16,846 nt of DNA from Dehalococcoidales bacterium (GCA_030641585.1 DAOWHE010000100.1:1-16846), one strand, 5' to 3'; counted from the stretch's first letter, positions 1 to 12,732 are shown. Program-made: numbers and translations. The notes: generated by a model not told the origin, from the letters alone.

Positions 1-372
1 AATCAGAAGGCAGCCAGCCAAGCCGAGAGACACTTTACCCGAGTTATCCAGCAGAAAGAGGTGCCGGAGGAGATACGCCAAGTAAAGATAACTCCAGAAT
101 TACTACAAACAATAAAAGCTCGCTCATTTGAAGAGACGGGATTTAGGGGTAGCATCAGAGAGGTCGGCAAGCCTGAGACTGAGGCGTGGATTGTATCAGT
201 TCCTCTGCTGTTATGTGAGATAGGCTTAGCTAAAAGTCGTAGTGATGCTAAGCGTCTTATAGCACAAGAGTCTGTTCGCATAGATAACAAGACAATTTAT
301 GAGACACAGGGTAATATCAAGATAGGCAGCATAATTAAGGTAGGGCCACGCCGTTGGGTGCAAATGGTTTGA
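1..372 (+). CDS. tyrS: Tyrosyl-tRNA synthetase, C-terminal fragment
   Basis: The frame is open from base 1 to a TGA at 370-372, so this is the last 123 residues of a gene that starts outside the window. The enzyme charges tRNA-Tyr in the cytoplasm. The first residues (NQKAASQAERHFTRVIQQKE) match the linker after the catalytic domain of bacterial TyrRS, where a 'A..HF..V.....VP' pattern is usual. The last ~60 residues form an S4 RNA-binding domain: a leucine-rich helix, then GLAKSRSDAKRLIAQESVRI and a closing strand with KVGPRRWVQ. The catalytic HIGH and KMSKS motifs would lie upstream and cannot be checked. A GTG at position 61 is inside the protein and is not a start. The gene is on the same strand as the aminotransferase, but a promoter lies between them. 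Confidence 0.88.
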   Translation, partial: NQKAASQAERHFTRVIQQKEVPEEIRQVKITPELLQTIKARSFEETGFRGSIREVGKPETEAWIVSVPLLLCEIGLAKSRSDAKRLIAQESVRIDNKTIYETQGNIKIGSIIKVGPRRWVQMV

Positions 373-399
373 TTATTATCACATTCGGCAAACGCCGCT

Positions 400-427
400 T
401 TGCTAAAGTAATTAATTCAGATATACT
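400..427 (+). promoter_or_regulatory. Sigma70-type promoter for the aminotransferase-serA operon
   Basis: A TTGCTA box (400-405) is followed after 16 bases by TATACT (422-427). The start of transcription would fall near 434, giving a leader of about 20 bases that contains a GAGGAG ribosome-binding site (442-447) seven bases before the ATG at 454. The 81-bp gap after tyrS holds nothing else convincing apart from a very small CGGC/GCCG hairpin at 386-397. Confidence 0.5.
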
Positions 428-453
428 TAGTAACAAGCAGTGAGGAGCCAAAA

Positions 454-1554
454 ATGCAAAATCTACGTATCCCGGGACCGACACCCTGCCCCGATGAAGT
501 TCTGAAGTCTATGAGCCGGCAGATGATAAACCACCGCGGCCCGGAGTTTGCCCAGATTTTAAATGATGTGACAGCTAAATTGAAACAGCTGTTTCAGACC
601 AAGAATGATGTTTTTCTGCTCACCGCTTCAGGGACAGGAGGCCTGGAGGCAGCCATTGTTAACACCCTGTCTCCGGGAGACAAGGTCTTGTCGGTGTCTA
701 TCGGTGCCTTCGGGGAGCGTTTTGCCACTATCGCCCAGCAATTTGGTGCCGAGGTAATTCCGCTGCGCTTTGAGTGGGGTCAGGCGTCTGATGTAGATGC
801 TATTCGCCAGGCTCTTAAGCAAGAGCCAGAAGTCAAGGCGGTACTGGTCACCCACAATGAGACCTCTACCGGTGTTACCAATGATCTGGCTAAAATCAGC
901 TCAGTTACCAAGGAATTTGATAAGCTTCTGCTGGTTGATGCCATCTCAAGTCTTGGTTCAATAGAACTGCCAGTGGATGACTGGCAATGTGATATTACCG
1001 TTACCGGCTCTCAGAAGGGGTGGATGGTTCCTCCAGGGCTGGCCATGGTTGCCATAAGTGATGAGGCCTGGCAGGCAAACGCCAAGGCCAAAATGCCACG
1101 CTTTTACTGGGACTTTGCTAAAGCCAGGAGTTACCTGGAAAAGGAGCAGACACCATGGACACCAGCTGTTTCCATCGTATTCGCTCTATCAGTATCGCTG
1201 GACATGATGCTTAAGGAAGGCTTAGCTAATGTTATTGCCCGCCATGCCCGGGTGGCTAAAATGACACGCCAGGGAATAAAAGCCCTGGGGCTAGCCATCT
1301 TTGCCGAGGAAAGCCATGCTTCCAATACGGTTACTTCAATAGCTGCCTCGGACGGGCTTGATACCAAGAAGCTACTCAAAATCTTGAGGGAAGAGCACCA
1401 GATTGTGCTCGGTGGTGGACAGCAGAAACTTAGCGGCAAAATCTTCCGCATTGGTCACCTCGGCTGGGTTACCGAGGAGGATATTGAAAGAGTCTTAGAG
1501 GCATTAGCAATAGTCTTACCACAGGCAGGATTTGGGGGTGAAAAGCTAAAATGA
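454..1554 (+). CDS. Class V PLP-dependent aminotransferase (serine/alanine-glyoxylate or phosphoserine aminotransferase-like)
   Basis: This is a cytoplasmic fold-type I PLP enzyme of the alanine-glyoxylate / serine-pyruvate aminotransferase group. The N-terminus carries the family signature IPGPTP (residues 6-11) followed by NHRGPEF. The cofactor phosphate-binding stretch TASGTGGLEAA lies near residues 57-67, a VDAISSLG strand carries the aspartate that pairs with the PLP ring nitrogen, and the Schiff-base lysine is K188 in GSQKGW. The length of 366 residues is normal. The ATG at 454 has a good ribosome-binding site. The stop overlaps the serA start (ATGA, 1551-1554), so the two are translationally coupled. 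This suggests the enzyme supplies the transamination step after SerA, in place of a standard SerC, which is absent from the window. That role is inference. Serine-glyoxylate or alanine-glyoxylate exchange is the main alternative. Confidence 0.88.
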   Translation: MQNLRIPGPTPCPDEVLKSMSRQMINHRGPEFAQILNDVTAKLKQLFQTKNDVFLLTASGTGGLEAAIVNTLSPGDKVLSVSIGAFGERFATIAQQFGAEVIPLRFEWGQASDVDAIRQALKQEPEVKAVLVTHNETSTGVTNDLAKISSVTKEFDKLLLVDAISSLGSIELPVDDWQCDITVTGSQKGWMVPPGLAMVAISDEAWQANAKAKMPRFYWDFAKARSYLEKEQTPWTPAVSIVFALSVSLDMMLKEGLANVIARHARVAKMTRQGIKALGLAIFAEESHASNTVTSIAASDGLDTKKLLKILREEHQIVLGGGQQKLSGKIFRIGHLGWVTEEDIERVLEALAIVLPQAGFGGEKLK

Positions 1555-3125
1555 AGGTTCTAGTAACTGACCCCATCTCTAATGAAGGCATAGATATTCT
1601 ACGTAACTATGCCCAGGTAGACGTTAAGACAGGGCTAAAGCCAGTGGAAATCATCTCTATAATCGGCGACTATGAAGCCCTGATAGTGCGCTCTCAGACC
1701 AAGGTCACCGCCGATATTATAGAGGCGGGTAAGAAACTACAGGTCATCGGCCGGGCCGGCATCGGGGTAGACAATATTGATATAGCTGCCGCTACTAGGC
1801 GTGGCATCACAGTGGTTAATGCACCCACTGGCAATACTATATCAGCCGCCGAGCACACTATTGCCCTTATGCTCTCCTTAGCCCGCCATATCCCTCAGGC
1901 TAATGCTATGCTCAAATCAGGTGTCTGGCGCCGAGCTGATTTTCTAGGCACCGAGGTAAGAGGTAAAACACTGGGTATCATTGGCCTGGGTAATATAGGT
2001 TCTGAGGTATCAAGACGCGCCCAGGGGCTGGAGATGAAGCTTATTGCCTATGACCCGTTCATCTCTCCCGAGCGTGCCCATAACCTGAAGGTAGAGCTTG
2101 TCTCCTTTAAACAGTTACTAACGGAGTCGGACTTTATCAGCCTTCACATGCCGCTGACACCACAAACCAAGAGACTAATCGGGGCTAAAGAGCTGGCTAT
2201 GGTCAAGCCAACAGTGCGCATCATTAATACTGCCCGCGGCGGTCTGATTAATGAAGAAGCACTACTTAAAGCGGTCAAGGCGAACAGGGTGGCTGGCGCC
2301 GCTGTAGATGTCTTCCCCGTTGAACCGACTACAAAGAGCGTCCTCTTTGAAAGTAATAAAATCATCGTTACCCCCCATCTGGGGGCTTCTACCACCGAAG
2401 CTCAGACTACAGCAGCTACTGATGTCGCCAAGCAGATTATTGACGTGTTTAAGGGACAGCCAGCCAGATATGCTGTTAATGCTCCCTTCATCTCACCGGA
2501 AATTCTGCCGGTGCTGGCACCATTCCTCAAGGTAGCAGTCACAGTGGGCAGTCTGGTCAGCCAGCTAGCCGAGGGACAGATGAAGTCTATCCAGATAAAG
2601 TACAATGGTGAGATTGCCAACTATGACACTAATGTCCTCAAGGCGATTATTTTGGGAGGGTTACTTGAGGGAATAAGCGAGGAACGGGTCAATCTGGTCA
2701 ACGCCAATATAGTGGCTGCCCGGCGGGGTCTTGCCGTCGTGGAACAAAAAGAGGTATCCTGCGAAAACTATGCCAGCTTGATTACTGTAGAGGTGACAAC
2801 CACTACCGGGGCAACTACCGTTGCCGGTACCATACTCCGCGGCGAATCACACATCGTTCGGGTTAATAACTACTGGATTGACATTGTGCCCACCGGCGGC
2901 TATTTTCTGTTCAGTGACCACCGCGACCGTCCCGGACTTATCGGGGTGGTAGGTAAGCTCACCGGCGATGCCGATATAAATATCAGCTACATGCATCTAA
3001 GCCGACTCAAGCCCAGGGGTCAGGCGCTAATGATACTGGCCATGGATGAGCCCCTGCCTGAGGAACAGAGGCAGCAGATACTTGCCATGCCTGATGTATA
3101 TACCGCTAAACTGGTTAAGATTTAG
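1551..3125 (+). CDS. serA: D-3-phosphoglycerate dehydrogenase, long form with ASB and ACT domains
   Basis: SerA oxidises 3-phosphoglycerate to 3-phosphohydroxypyruvate with NAD, the committed step of phosphorylated serine synthesis. At 524 residues this is the long, type I form. A split substrate-binding domain (about 1-95 and 285-310) surrounds a Rossmann domain with the dinucleotide motif G145-L-G-N-I-G150. The catalytic set typical of D-2-hydroxyacid dehydrogenases is intact: R229 (in NTARGG), E258 (in PVEP) and H276 (in PHLG). An allosteric-substrate-binding domain follows (about 315-445), and an ACT domain ends the protein (about 452-524, DRPGLIGVVGKL), where serine feedback would be expected from known family members. 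The ATG overlaps the aminotransferase stop by 4 bases. A GGGGGTGA purine stretch just upstream, inside the preceding gene, can serve as ribosome-binding site. Confidence 0.97.
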   Translation: MKVLVTDPISNEGIDILRNYAQVDVKTGLKPVEIISIIGDYEALIVRSQTKVTADIIEAGKKLQVIGRAGIGVDNIDIAAATRRGITVVNAPTGNTISAAEHTIALMLSLARHIPQANAMLKSGVWRRADFLGTEVRGKTLGIIGLGNIGSEVSRRAQGLEMKLIAYDPFISPERAHNLKVELVSFKQLLTESDFISLHMPLTPQTKRLIGAKELAMVKPTVRIINTARGGLINEEALLKAVKANRVAGAAVDVFPVEPTTKSVLFESNKIIVTPHLGASTTEAQTTAATDVAKQIIDVFKGQPARYAVNAPFISPEILPVLAPFLKVAVTVGSLVSQLAEGQMKSIQIKYNGEIANYDTNVLKAIILGGLLEGISEERVNLVNANIVAARRGLAVVEQKEVSCENYASLITVEVTTTTGATTVAGTILRGESHIVRVNNYWIDIVPTGGYFLFSDHRDRPGLIGVVGKLTGDADINISYMHLSRLKPRGQALMILAMDEPLPEEQRQQILAMPDVYTAKLVKI

Positions 3126-3210
3126 AGGAAAGCCTAAAGAGTTTTATTTGCCACCGAAACTAAGCAAAATCACTGCGCCACAGGAAGCATTTTGAGGGTA
3201 GCAATCGAAC

Positions 3211-3858
3211 ATGAGAATCGGGGTTTTAGCCTTACAGGGCGACTTCATAGAGCACATCAGTACCTTGAAGAAACTATGTGTAAAGGCAATACCAGTTCGT
3301 AAGCCCGATGAGCTTAAAGGCCTGAATGGGCTTATCTTCCCCGGTGGTGAAAGCACCACTATAACCAGCCTAATGTATAGCTCCAGCCTGTTTAAGCCGC
3401 TTAAGGAACTGGCTCAAGCTGGTCTGCCTATTATGGGCACCTGTGCCGGCACGGTCTTAATGGCTAAGAAGGTTTCTAATTCCGATGTGTCTCCGTTGGC
3501 TCTTATGGATATAGAAGTGAGACGCAACGCCTTTGGCCGGCAAGTGGCCAGCTTTGAGACCGAGCTGCCAATACCAGCCCTGGGTGACAAACCTTTTCCA
3601 GCTATCTTCATTCGTGCCCCATTAATTTTAGGCACTAGCCCAGAGGTAGAGATCCTGGCCAGACTACCCGATGGCACTATCGTAGCTGCCAGACAAGGTA
3701 GTAAGCTGGCCATTGCCTTTCATCCAGAGCTTGGTAGCGACCTGAGGCTACATGGCTACTTCCTAGAAATTGTCACCGGCCACCAGTTGACAGTTCAAGA
3801 CGGCATTCATAGTGAGGTTAAGAAGCTAAGCCGCAAAGCGCCTATACCAGCCGATTAA
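3211..3858 (+). CDS. pdxT: Pyridoxal 5'-phosphate synthase glutaminase subunit PdxT
   Basis: PdxT hydrolyses glutamine and passes ammonia to the PdxS synthase, which builds PLP from ribose 5-phosphate and glyceraldehyde 3-phosphate. The protein is a class I glutamine amidotransferase. It starts with the family hallmark IGVLALQGDF, carries the oxyanion motif FPGGEST (near residues 44-50), the nucleophile C78 in GTCAG, and H171/E173 in FHPEL, so the Cys-His-Glu triad is complete. Its 215 residues are slightly more than usual because of a short basic C-terminal tail. The partner PdxS is not in this window, whereas the two are commonly adjacent. It sits 85 bases behind serA on the same strand. 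No clear terminator or strong promoter was seen in that gap, so read-through from the PLP-using aminotransferase operon is plausible. The end overlaps the convergent DUF1015 gene by 17 bases. Confidence 0.93.
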   Translation: MRIGVLALQGDFIEHISTLKKLCVKAIPVRKPDELKGLNGLIFPGGESTTITSLMYSSSLFKPLKELAQAGLPIMGTCAGTVLMAKKVSNSDVSPLALMDIEVRRNAFGRQVASFETELPIPALGDKPFPAIFIRAPLILGTSPEVEILARLPDGTIVAARQGSKLAIAFHPELGSDLRLHGYFLEIVTGHQLTVQDGIHSEVKKLSRKAPIPAD

Positions 3859-5152
3859 AGACCAGTCCTGAGGGTAGTTTAGGATAAAAATAGGTTGCTT
3901 TCCTCGGCATGCGGTCACCAGCATCAGCAATGGCTTTAATCACTTCTGTCCTGACAGGGCTTAGGATGCATGCCAGCTGGTATTCTTCGTCTAAAACCTT
4001 GCTTATCGCATCCTCGCGGTCATAGTTATAGGCAATCCTTACCTCTTCCTGGCTACTAGCTAGTCCCAAAAGCTCCTCTAATATGATATGGTCAACAACA
4101 CTGACATCCAGCCTCTTGTATAGCTCAGAATGAAAATAGGGCATTAGCTTGCTGGCTGCGGTAAAGTCACGCAGTTCAAGCACCAGAAGCTGCTTTCCCT
4201 TCAACCCGAAAAGGACTAGTCTTATCCGGTCACCGCTGGCTAATAAAGCATCAACTTGCTGCTCAACCCCAGGAATACCAAGCGGTAACTCCTCTATATC
4301 AAAAAACGACTTTAGTTTGTTTATCAAGCTACTCAGGTTTGATGTTGACAAGCCGCGAAGCAGGCGATGAGGGGGCAATATAATAAGCCCCGGGTCAGCA
4401 AAATCCACCAGTGTCATCAGGACAAAATTAAAGGCTTCACCTCCCGATACCGACGAAGAGCAGGCACGCCGCTCACGCAGATATATAAGAGCGCTTTCAT
4501 AGCGATGATGCCCATCAGCAAGGTAAAGCGGCTTTTCATTAAATAAGCTGCATATCTTACTGACAACCTGAGGCTCAGTAATCGCCCAGACATCATGTCT
4601 TTCGCCGGCATAACTGCCCAAGCTAATTATAGGTTTGTCTGACTCTTTCATCGCCAGCAGTGAGGAGACCTGCCTTTCCCGGTCTTTAAACATGGCTAAG
4701 ATGGGGCTGGTATTAGCCTTGAGCGCCCCTAAAAGGCTTACCCGGTCGCCCTTAGGCCCAGCCAGCGTACCCTCATGAGGACGAACTATCATCCTGTGCC
4801 ACTCCTCCAGCCTGACGCGGACAGTGAGCCCGCGGCGTCTATACTCTCTGCCCTGATAGATAAAATAATGGTCGTGGAGATAGATAGCCGGCGTCTCATC
4901 AGTAATCAGAACACCCTGCTTTAGCCACTGCTCCAGGGTAGTTGCCGCACGGATATACTTATTATCCGCAGCTGAATCCTGAGGCAACTGATGGCCATGT
5001 TCTATGCGGATAAAGTTATATTCACTGCGGCGATAAAGCTCTTCTTCCATCTGGGGAGTAATAATATCATATGGTGGGCAGATAAGCGCCGACAGGTCCC
5101 CAACCTTTGACCTATTGTAACGCACACCACGAAAGGGATGAATCTCAGCCAT
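3842..5152 (-). CDS. DUF1015 family protein (ParB/Srx-like fold, possible serine-kinase relative)
   Basis: This 436-residue protein belongs to DUF1015, a family of unsettled function. The N-terminus has the family pattern IHPFRGVRYN followed by ICPPYDII (about residues 24-31). The middle has a PHEGT motif. The strongest motif is D213-G-H-H-R-Y218, then ESAL. That motif resembles the phosphate-binding G(C/H)HRYxA segment of sulfiredoxin and of SerK/SbnI-type free serine kinases in the ParB superfamily (family knowledge, from memory). DUF1015 genes often lie near serA, and here serA is about 700 bases away on the opposite strand. A role in serine or phosphoserine metabolism is therefore a reasonable inference but not shown. 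A GGAG ribosome-binding site (5160-5163) precedes the ATG. The gene follows ligA by 28 bases on the same strand and likely shares its transcript. Confidence 0.88.
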   Translation of the reverse strand: MAEIHPFRGVRYNRSKVGDLSALICPPYDIITPQMEEELYRRSEYNFIRIEHGHQLPQDSAADNKYIRAATTLEQWLKQGVLITDETPAIYLHDHYFIYQGREYRRRGLTVRVRLEEWHRMIVRPHEGTLAGPKGDRVSLLGALKANTSPILAMFKDRERQVSSLLAMKESDKPIISLGSYAGERHDVWAITEPQVVSKICSLFNEKPLYLADGHHRYESALIYLRERRACSSSVSGGEAFNFVLMTLVDFADPGLIILPPHRLLRGLSTSNLSSLINKLKSFFDIEELPLGIPGVEQQVDALLASGDRIRLVLFGLKGKQLLVLELRDFTAASKLMPYFHSELYKRLDVSVVDHIILEELLGLASSQEEVRIAYNYDREDAISKVLDEEYQLACILSPVRTEVIKAIADAGDRMPRKATYFYPKLPSGLVFNRLV

Positions 5153-5180
5153 ACTTAATCTCCAATCTTTCTAAATGAAT

Positions 5181-7268
<2,088 letters not shown>

Positions 7269-7292
7269 CTAGTTGATAAAATGGTCCTAGGG

Positions 7293-7366
7293 TATTATGC
7301 TTATTGGGTAGCTTTTAGGACGAAAAGACAAAAGATATTACGCTTATTCGGTAACTATTGGGGCGA
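7293..7366. repeat. Imperfect 31-bp direct repeat in the ligA-pth intergenic region
   Basis: Two copies, 7293-7323 and 7336-7366, match at 25 of 31 positions and are spaced 43 bases start to start. The conserved core reads TATTAyGCTTATTsGGTArCT, and both copies end in CGA. The second copy ends six bases before the GTG of pth. The spacing is about four helical turns, so the copies could be paired binding sites on one DNA face or a duplicated promoter segment. The remainder of the 137-bp gap (7236-7372) shows no gene. Confidence 0.6.
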
Positions 7367-7372
7367 TAAAAA

Positions 7373-7966
7373 GTGAAATTAATAGTTGGTCTGGGCAACC
7401 CGGGACGCACTTATGCCAGTAACCGCCACAATATAGGCTTTACCTGCCTGAGGTATCTTGCCAGGCAGGTGGGCATCCGTTTTGATAAAAAAATGGGCTT
7501 AGCCCGAACCGGCAGCGGCGAGGTCGGCGGCAGTAAGGTGGTATTAGCCAGACCCCAGACCTTTATGAACTTAAGCGGACGCTCGGTTAGTCGGCTGGTA
7601 AAAAAGTTCAGTATAAACCCGTGTGACCTCATCGTTATCCACGATGACCTTGACCTGCCCCTTGGCAGAATCAGAATCCGCCAGGATACCAGCTCCGGCG
7701 GACACAAGGGAGTTAGTTCTATAATTTCTGAACTGGGAAGCCGGGATTTTACCCGCATTCGGGTGGGCATCGGGCGACCGATGTCAGATATCCCCGAAAC
7801 AAGCGAGGCTGATATTACTAACTATGTGCTCAGTGATTTTACCGCCGAGGAAAAGAAGACCATGGCTCAGATCATACCCGAAGTGAGTGAAGCTGTCCTC
7901 TGCCTGCTTATCAAGGGCTTAACGGCGGCGATGAATAAGTATAACCAGTCCTTTGCCAAGCTTTAG
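7373..7966 (+). CDS. pth: Peptidyl-tRNA hydrolase
   Basis: Pth releases peptides from peptidyl-tRNAs that drop off ribosomes, recycling the tRNA; it is a cytoplasmic, usually essential enzyme. The N-terminus KLIVGLGNPGRTY is the family signature and fixes the GTG start at 7373. The catalytic histidine is H19 (NRHNIGF) and N9 is the conserved substrate-contact asparagine. FMNLSG supplies the second conserved asparagine. HDDLDLPLGRIR and GGHKGVSSI complete the standard motifs, including the catalytic aspartate. The length of 197 residues is normal. It is transcribed divergently from ligA behind the 31-bp repeat. No clear Shine-Dalgarno sequence precedes the GTG beyond a weak GGGG run. Confidence 0.97.
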   Translation: MKLIVGLGNPGRTYASNRHNIGFTCLRYLARQVGIRFDKKMGLARTGSGEVGGSKVVLARPQTFMNLSGRSVSRLVKKFSINPCDLIVIHDDLDLPLGRIRIRQDTSSGGHKGVSSIISELGSRDFTRIRVGIGRPMSDIPETSEADITNYVLSDFTAEEKKTMAQIIPEVSEAVLCLLIKGLTAAMNKYNQSFAKL

Positions 7967-7982
7967 AGCCAAGTGCTATAAT
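7953..7982 (+). promoter_or_regulatory. Strong extended -10 promoter just upstream of the LOG-like gene
   Basis: TTGCCA (7953-7958) is followed after 18 bases by a perfect TATAAT (7977-7982), which itself is preceded by TGC (7974-7976), forming an extended -10. Initiation would fall near 7989, only about four bases ahead of the ATG at 7993, so the transcript would be nearly leaderless. The -35 part lies inside the end of pth. Confidence 0.5.
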
Positions 7983-7992
7983 CCCTATATAA

Positions 7993-8475
7993 ATGATAAA
8001 TAAAAAGGTGTTCATTGCCGTTATTGGCGGTGCCCAGGCTTCCAAGCGGGAACTAAAGCTAGCTGAAGAGGTAGGGCGTGAGCTGGCCAAAAGAGGGGCT
8101 ATTTTGGTCTGTGGCGGGCTGGGCGGGGTTATGGAGGCTGTCTGCCGCGGTGCCGCCTCAGAGGGCGGAGTGACCATCGGCATCCTGCCTGGAGAAAATC
8201 GCTCTTCAGCTAACAAATATGTCCAGTTTCCCATTGTTACCGGCATAGGCTATGCCAGAAATGTGACTGTGGTGAAATCTGCCCAGGCAGTCATCGCTGT
8301 TGATGGCAACTACGGTACCCTCTCCGAGATAGGTCACGCCCTGCAAAGCGCCATCCCGGTCATTGGCCTGGGTACCTGGTCACTCTTAAGAAACGGAAAC
8401 CCTGATAACTCAATTATCCCCGCCCAAACTGCTGTAGAAGCAGTTGAAAAAGCTCTTGAGCTAATTAAAGGCTAA
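7993..8475 (+). CDS. LOG / TIGR00725-like Rossmann protein (lysine decarboxylase-like fold)
   Basis: This 160-residue protein belongs to the SLOG/LOG superfamily of nucleotide-binding Rossmann proteins, nearest to the TIGR00725 group, which includes putative molybdenum-cofactor carriers. The sequence shows VIGGAQAS near the N-terminus, CGGLGGVMEAVCRGA (about 36-50) as the glycine-rich nucleotide loop, GILPG, and a C-terminal NYGTLSEI segment corresponding to the GGxGTxxE motif of LOG enzymes, with the first glycine replaced (DGNYGT). Real LOG proteins release cytokinin bases from their ribotides, but the short TIGR00725 members have no settled role, so no substrate is assigned. The ATG lies 26 bases after pth with no ribosome-binding site but directly behind an excellent promoter. 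The gene is 28 bases before eno. Confidence 0.8.
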   Translation: MINKKVFIAVIGGAQASKRELKLAEEVGRELAKRGAILVCGGLGGVMEAVCRGAASEGGVTIGILPGENRSSANKYVQFPIVTGIGYARNVTVVKSAQAVIAVDGNYGTLSEIGHALQSAIPVIGLGTWSLLRNGNPDNSIIPAQTAVEAVEKALELIKG

Positions 8476-8482
8476 TAGCTAA

Positions 8483-9790
<1,308 letters not shown>

Positions 9791-9794
9791 TTAG

Positions 9795-10634
9795 ATGAAC
9801 GAGCTAAACATACCAAGGGAGATTCCCCGGCAGATTCAAAAGTGGACCTGTCACAAGCTGGAGTGCTTTAGCGACTACATTGAGGCTTACACCAAGACGC
9901 TAGGCAACAACGGCTGTTGTTACCTTGAACTCTTTGCCGGCTGTGGCAGCTGTACCTGTAAAGACATTGACTGCATCATTGACGGCTCCGAACTGCGGGC
10001 ACTAAGAATCAAAAACAAGTTTAGAAAATGTATATTTGTGGTAAGCAATCACCAGAATGCAGAGAATCTGAAGCGGCTGGCGGCACCATTTAGCGCTGGT
10101 AACGAGGTAGAAATAATAACCGGTAACTTAATCAGCGACAAGGTTATGCGCCAGGTATTTGACCTCATCCCCCGCTCAACTACCAGCCTTGCCCTCATTG
10201 ACCCGTCAGGATACCGGAGGCTACGCTGGTCAACAATAAAAAAACTGGCCATCCATGGCAGTGATTGGAGAGGTCATAAGATGTGCCTGCTGATAATCCT
10301 GCCGCTGGAAATGGCCCTGCTAAGGAACCTAGCCCGCCCGGAATGTGAAGCCTCCATAAACAGGCTTTTTGGCAACCAGAAGTGGCAGCTTATCAGGCAA
10401 GAAAGGCTAGAGGGTAAAATAGAAGCTGATGAAGCCAGGCGAAAGCTGGTGGGGCTGTTTAAGGCAGGCTTAAAGAACCTGGGCTATAGATATGTTGAAG
10501 ACTTAAAACCGGCTCACTTTACCAACCCGCCTTACTATCACCTCATCTGGGCTAGCGATAGAGGTAGCGAAGCTAAGGAGCTTGCCGACGCCTGGGGCAA
10601 AGAAAGATATTTGCCGTGTGAGCTGTTTCATTAA
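9795..10634 (+). CDS. Three-Cys-motif partner (TcmP)-like protein, degenerate methyltransferase fold
   Basis: The 279 residues follow the layout of the TcmP family: ELFAGCG (45-51) where most members have a FAGPG glycine loop, GSELRAL (64-70) where GSPL.AL is usual, LALIDPSG (about 132-139) as the strand-4 motif, NRLFGNQKW in the middle, and a C-terminal YYHLIWAS strand. TcmP proteins are named for genomic pairing with three-cysteine-motif proteins; their biochemical role is not settled. Two oddities appear. The N-terminal region is rich in cysteine (C19, C24, C41, C42, C50, C53, C55, C60). The acidic residue expected at the end of strand 2 to hold the SAM ribose is replaced by S84-N85-H86. 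SAM binding is therefore doubtful and metal binding is possible. No three-Cys partner is visible. It starts four bases after eno and is followed after 19 bases by the HgdB-like gene. Confidence 0.72.
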   Translation: MNELNIPREIPRQIQKWTCHKLECFSDYIEAYTKTLGNNGCCYLELFAGCGSCTCKDIDCIIDGSELRALRIKNKFRKCIFVVSNHQNAENLKRLAAPFSAGNEVEIITGNLISDKVMRQVFDLIPRSTTSLALIDPSGYRRLRWSTIKKLAIHGSDWRGHKMCLLIILPLEMALLRNLARPECEASINRLFGNQKWQLIRQERLEGKIEADEARRKLVGLFKAGLKNLGYRYVEDLKPAHFTNPPYYHLIWASDRGSEAKELADAWGKERYLPCELFH

Positions 10635-10653
10635 GTGAAAAAAGAATAGCAAA

Positions 10654-12722
<2,069 letters not shown>

Positions 12723-12732
12723 ACCGTCTTTA

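Noticed and set aside
61..372. A separate 103-residue S4-domain protein starting at the GTG at 61.
   Set aside because: The frame is open from base 1 with sequence typical of TyrRS just upstream, so this is the tail of tyrS and not an independent small gene.
386..403. Small hairpin after tyrS (CGGC/GCCG with a four-base loop, or alternatively GCAAA/TTTGC).
   Set aside because: The stems are four or five base pairs with no T-tract, so there is no good case for a terminator or attenuator.
3842..3858. 17-bp tail-to-tail overlap of pdxT and the DUF1015 gene as a sign of a truncated or mis-called gene.
   Set aside because: Both proteins keep all expected motifs well before their ends and have normal lengths. 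Short convergent overlaps are ordinary in compact genomes.
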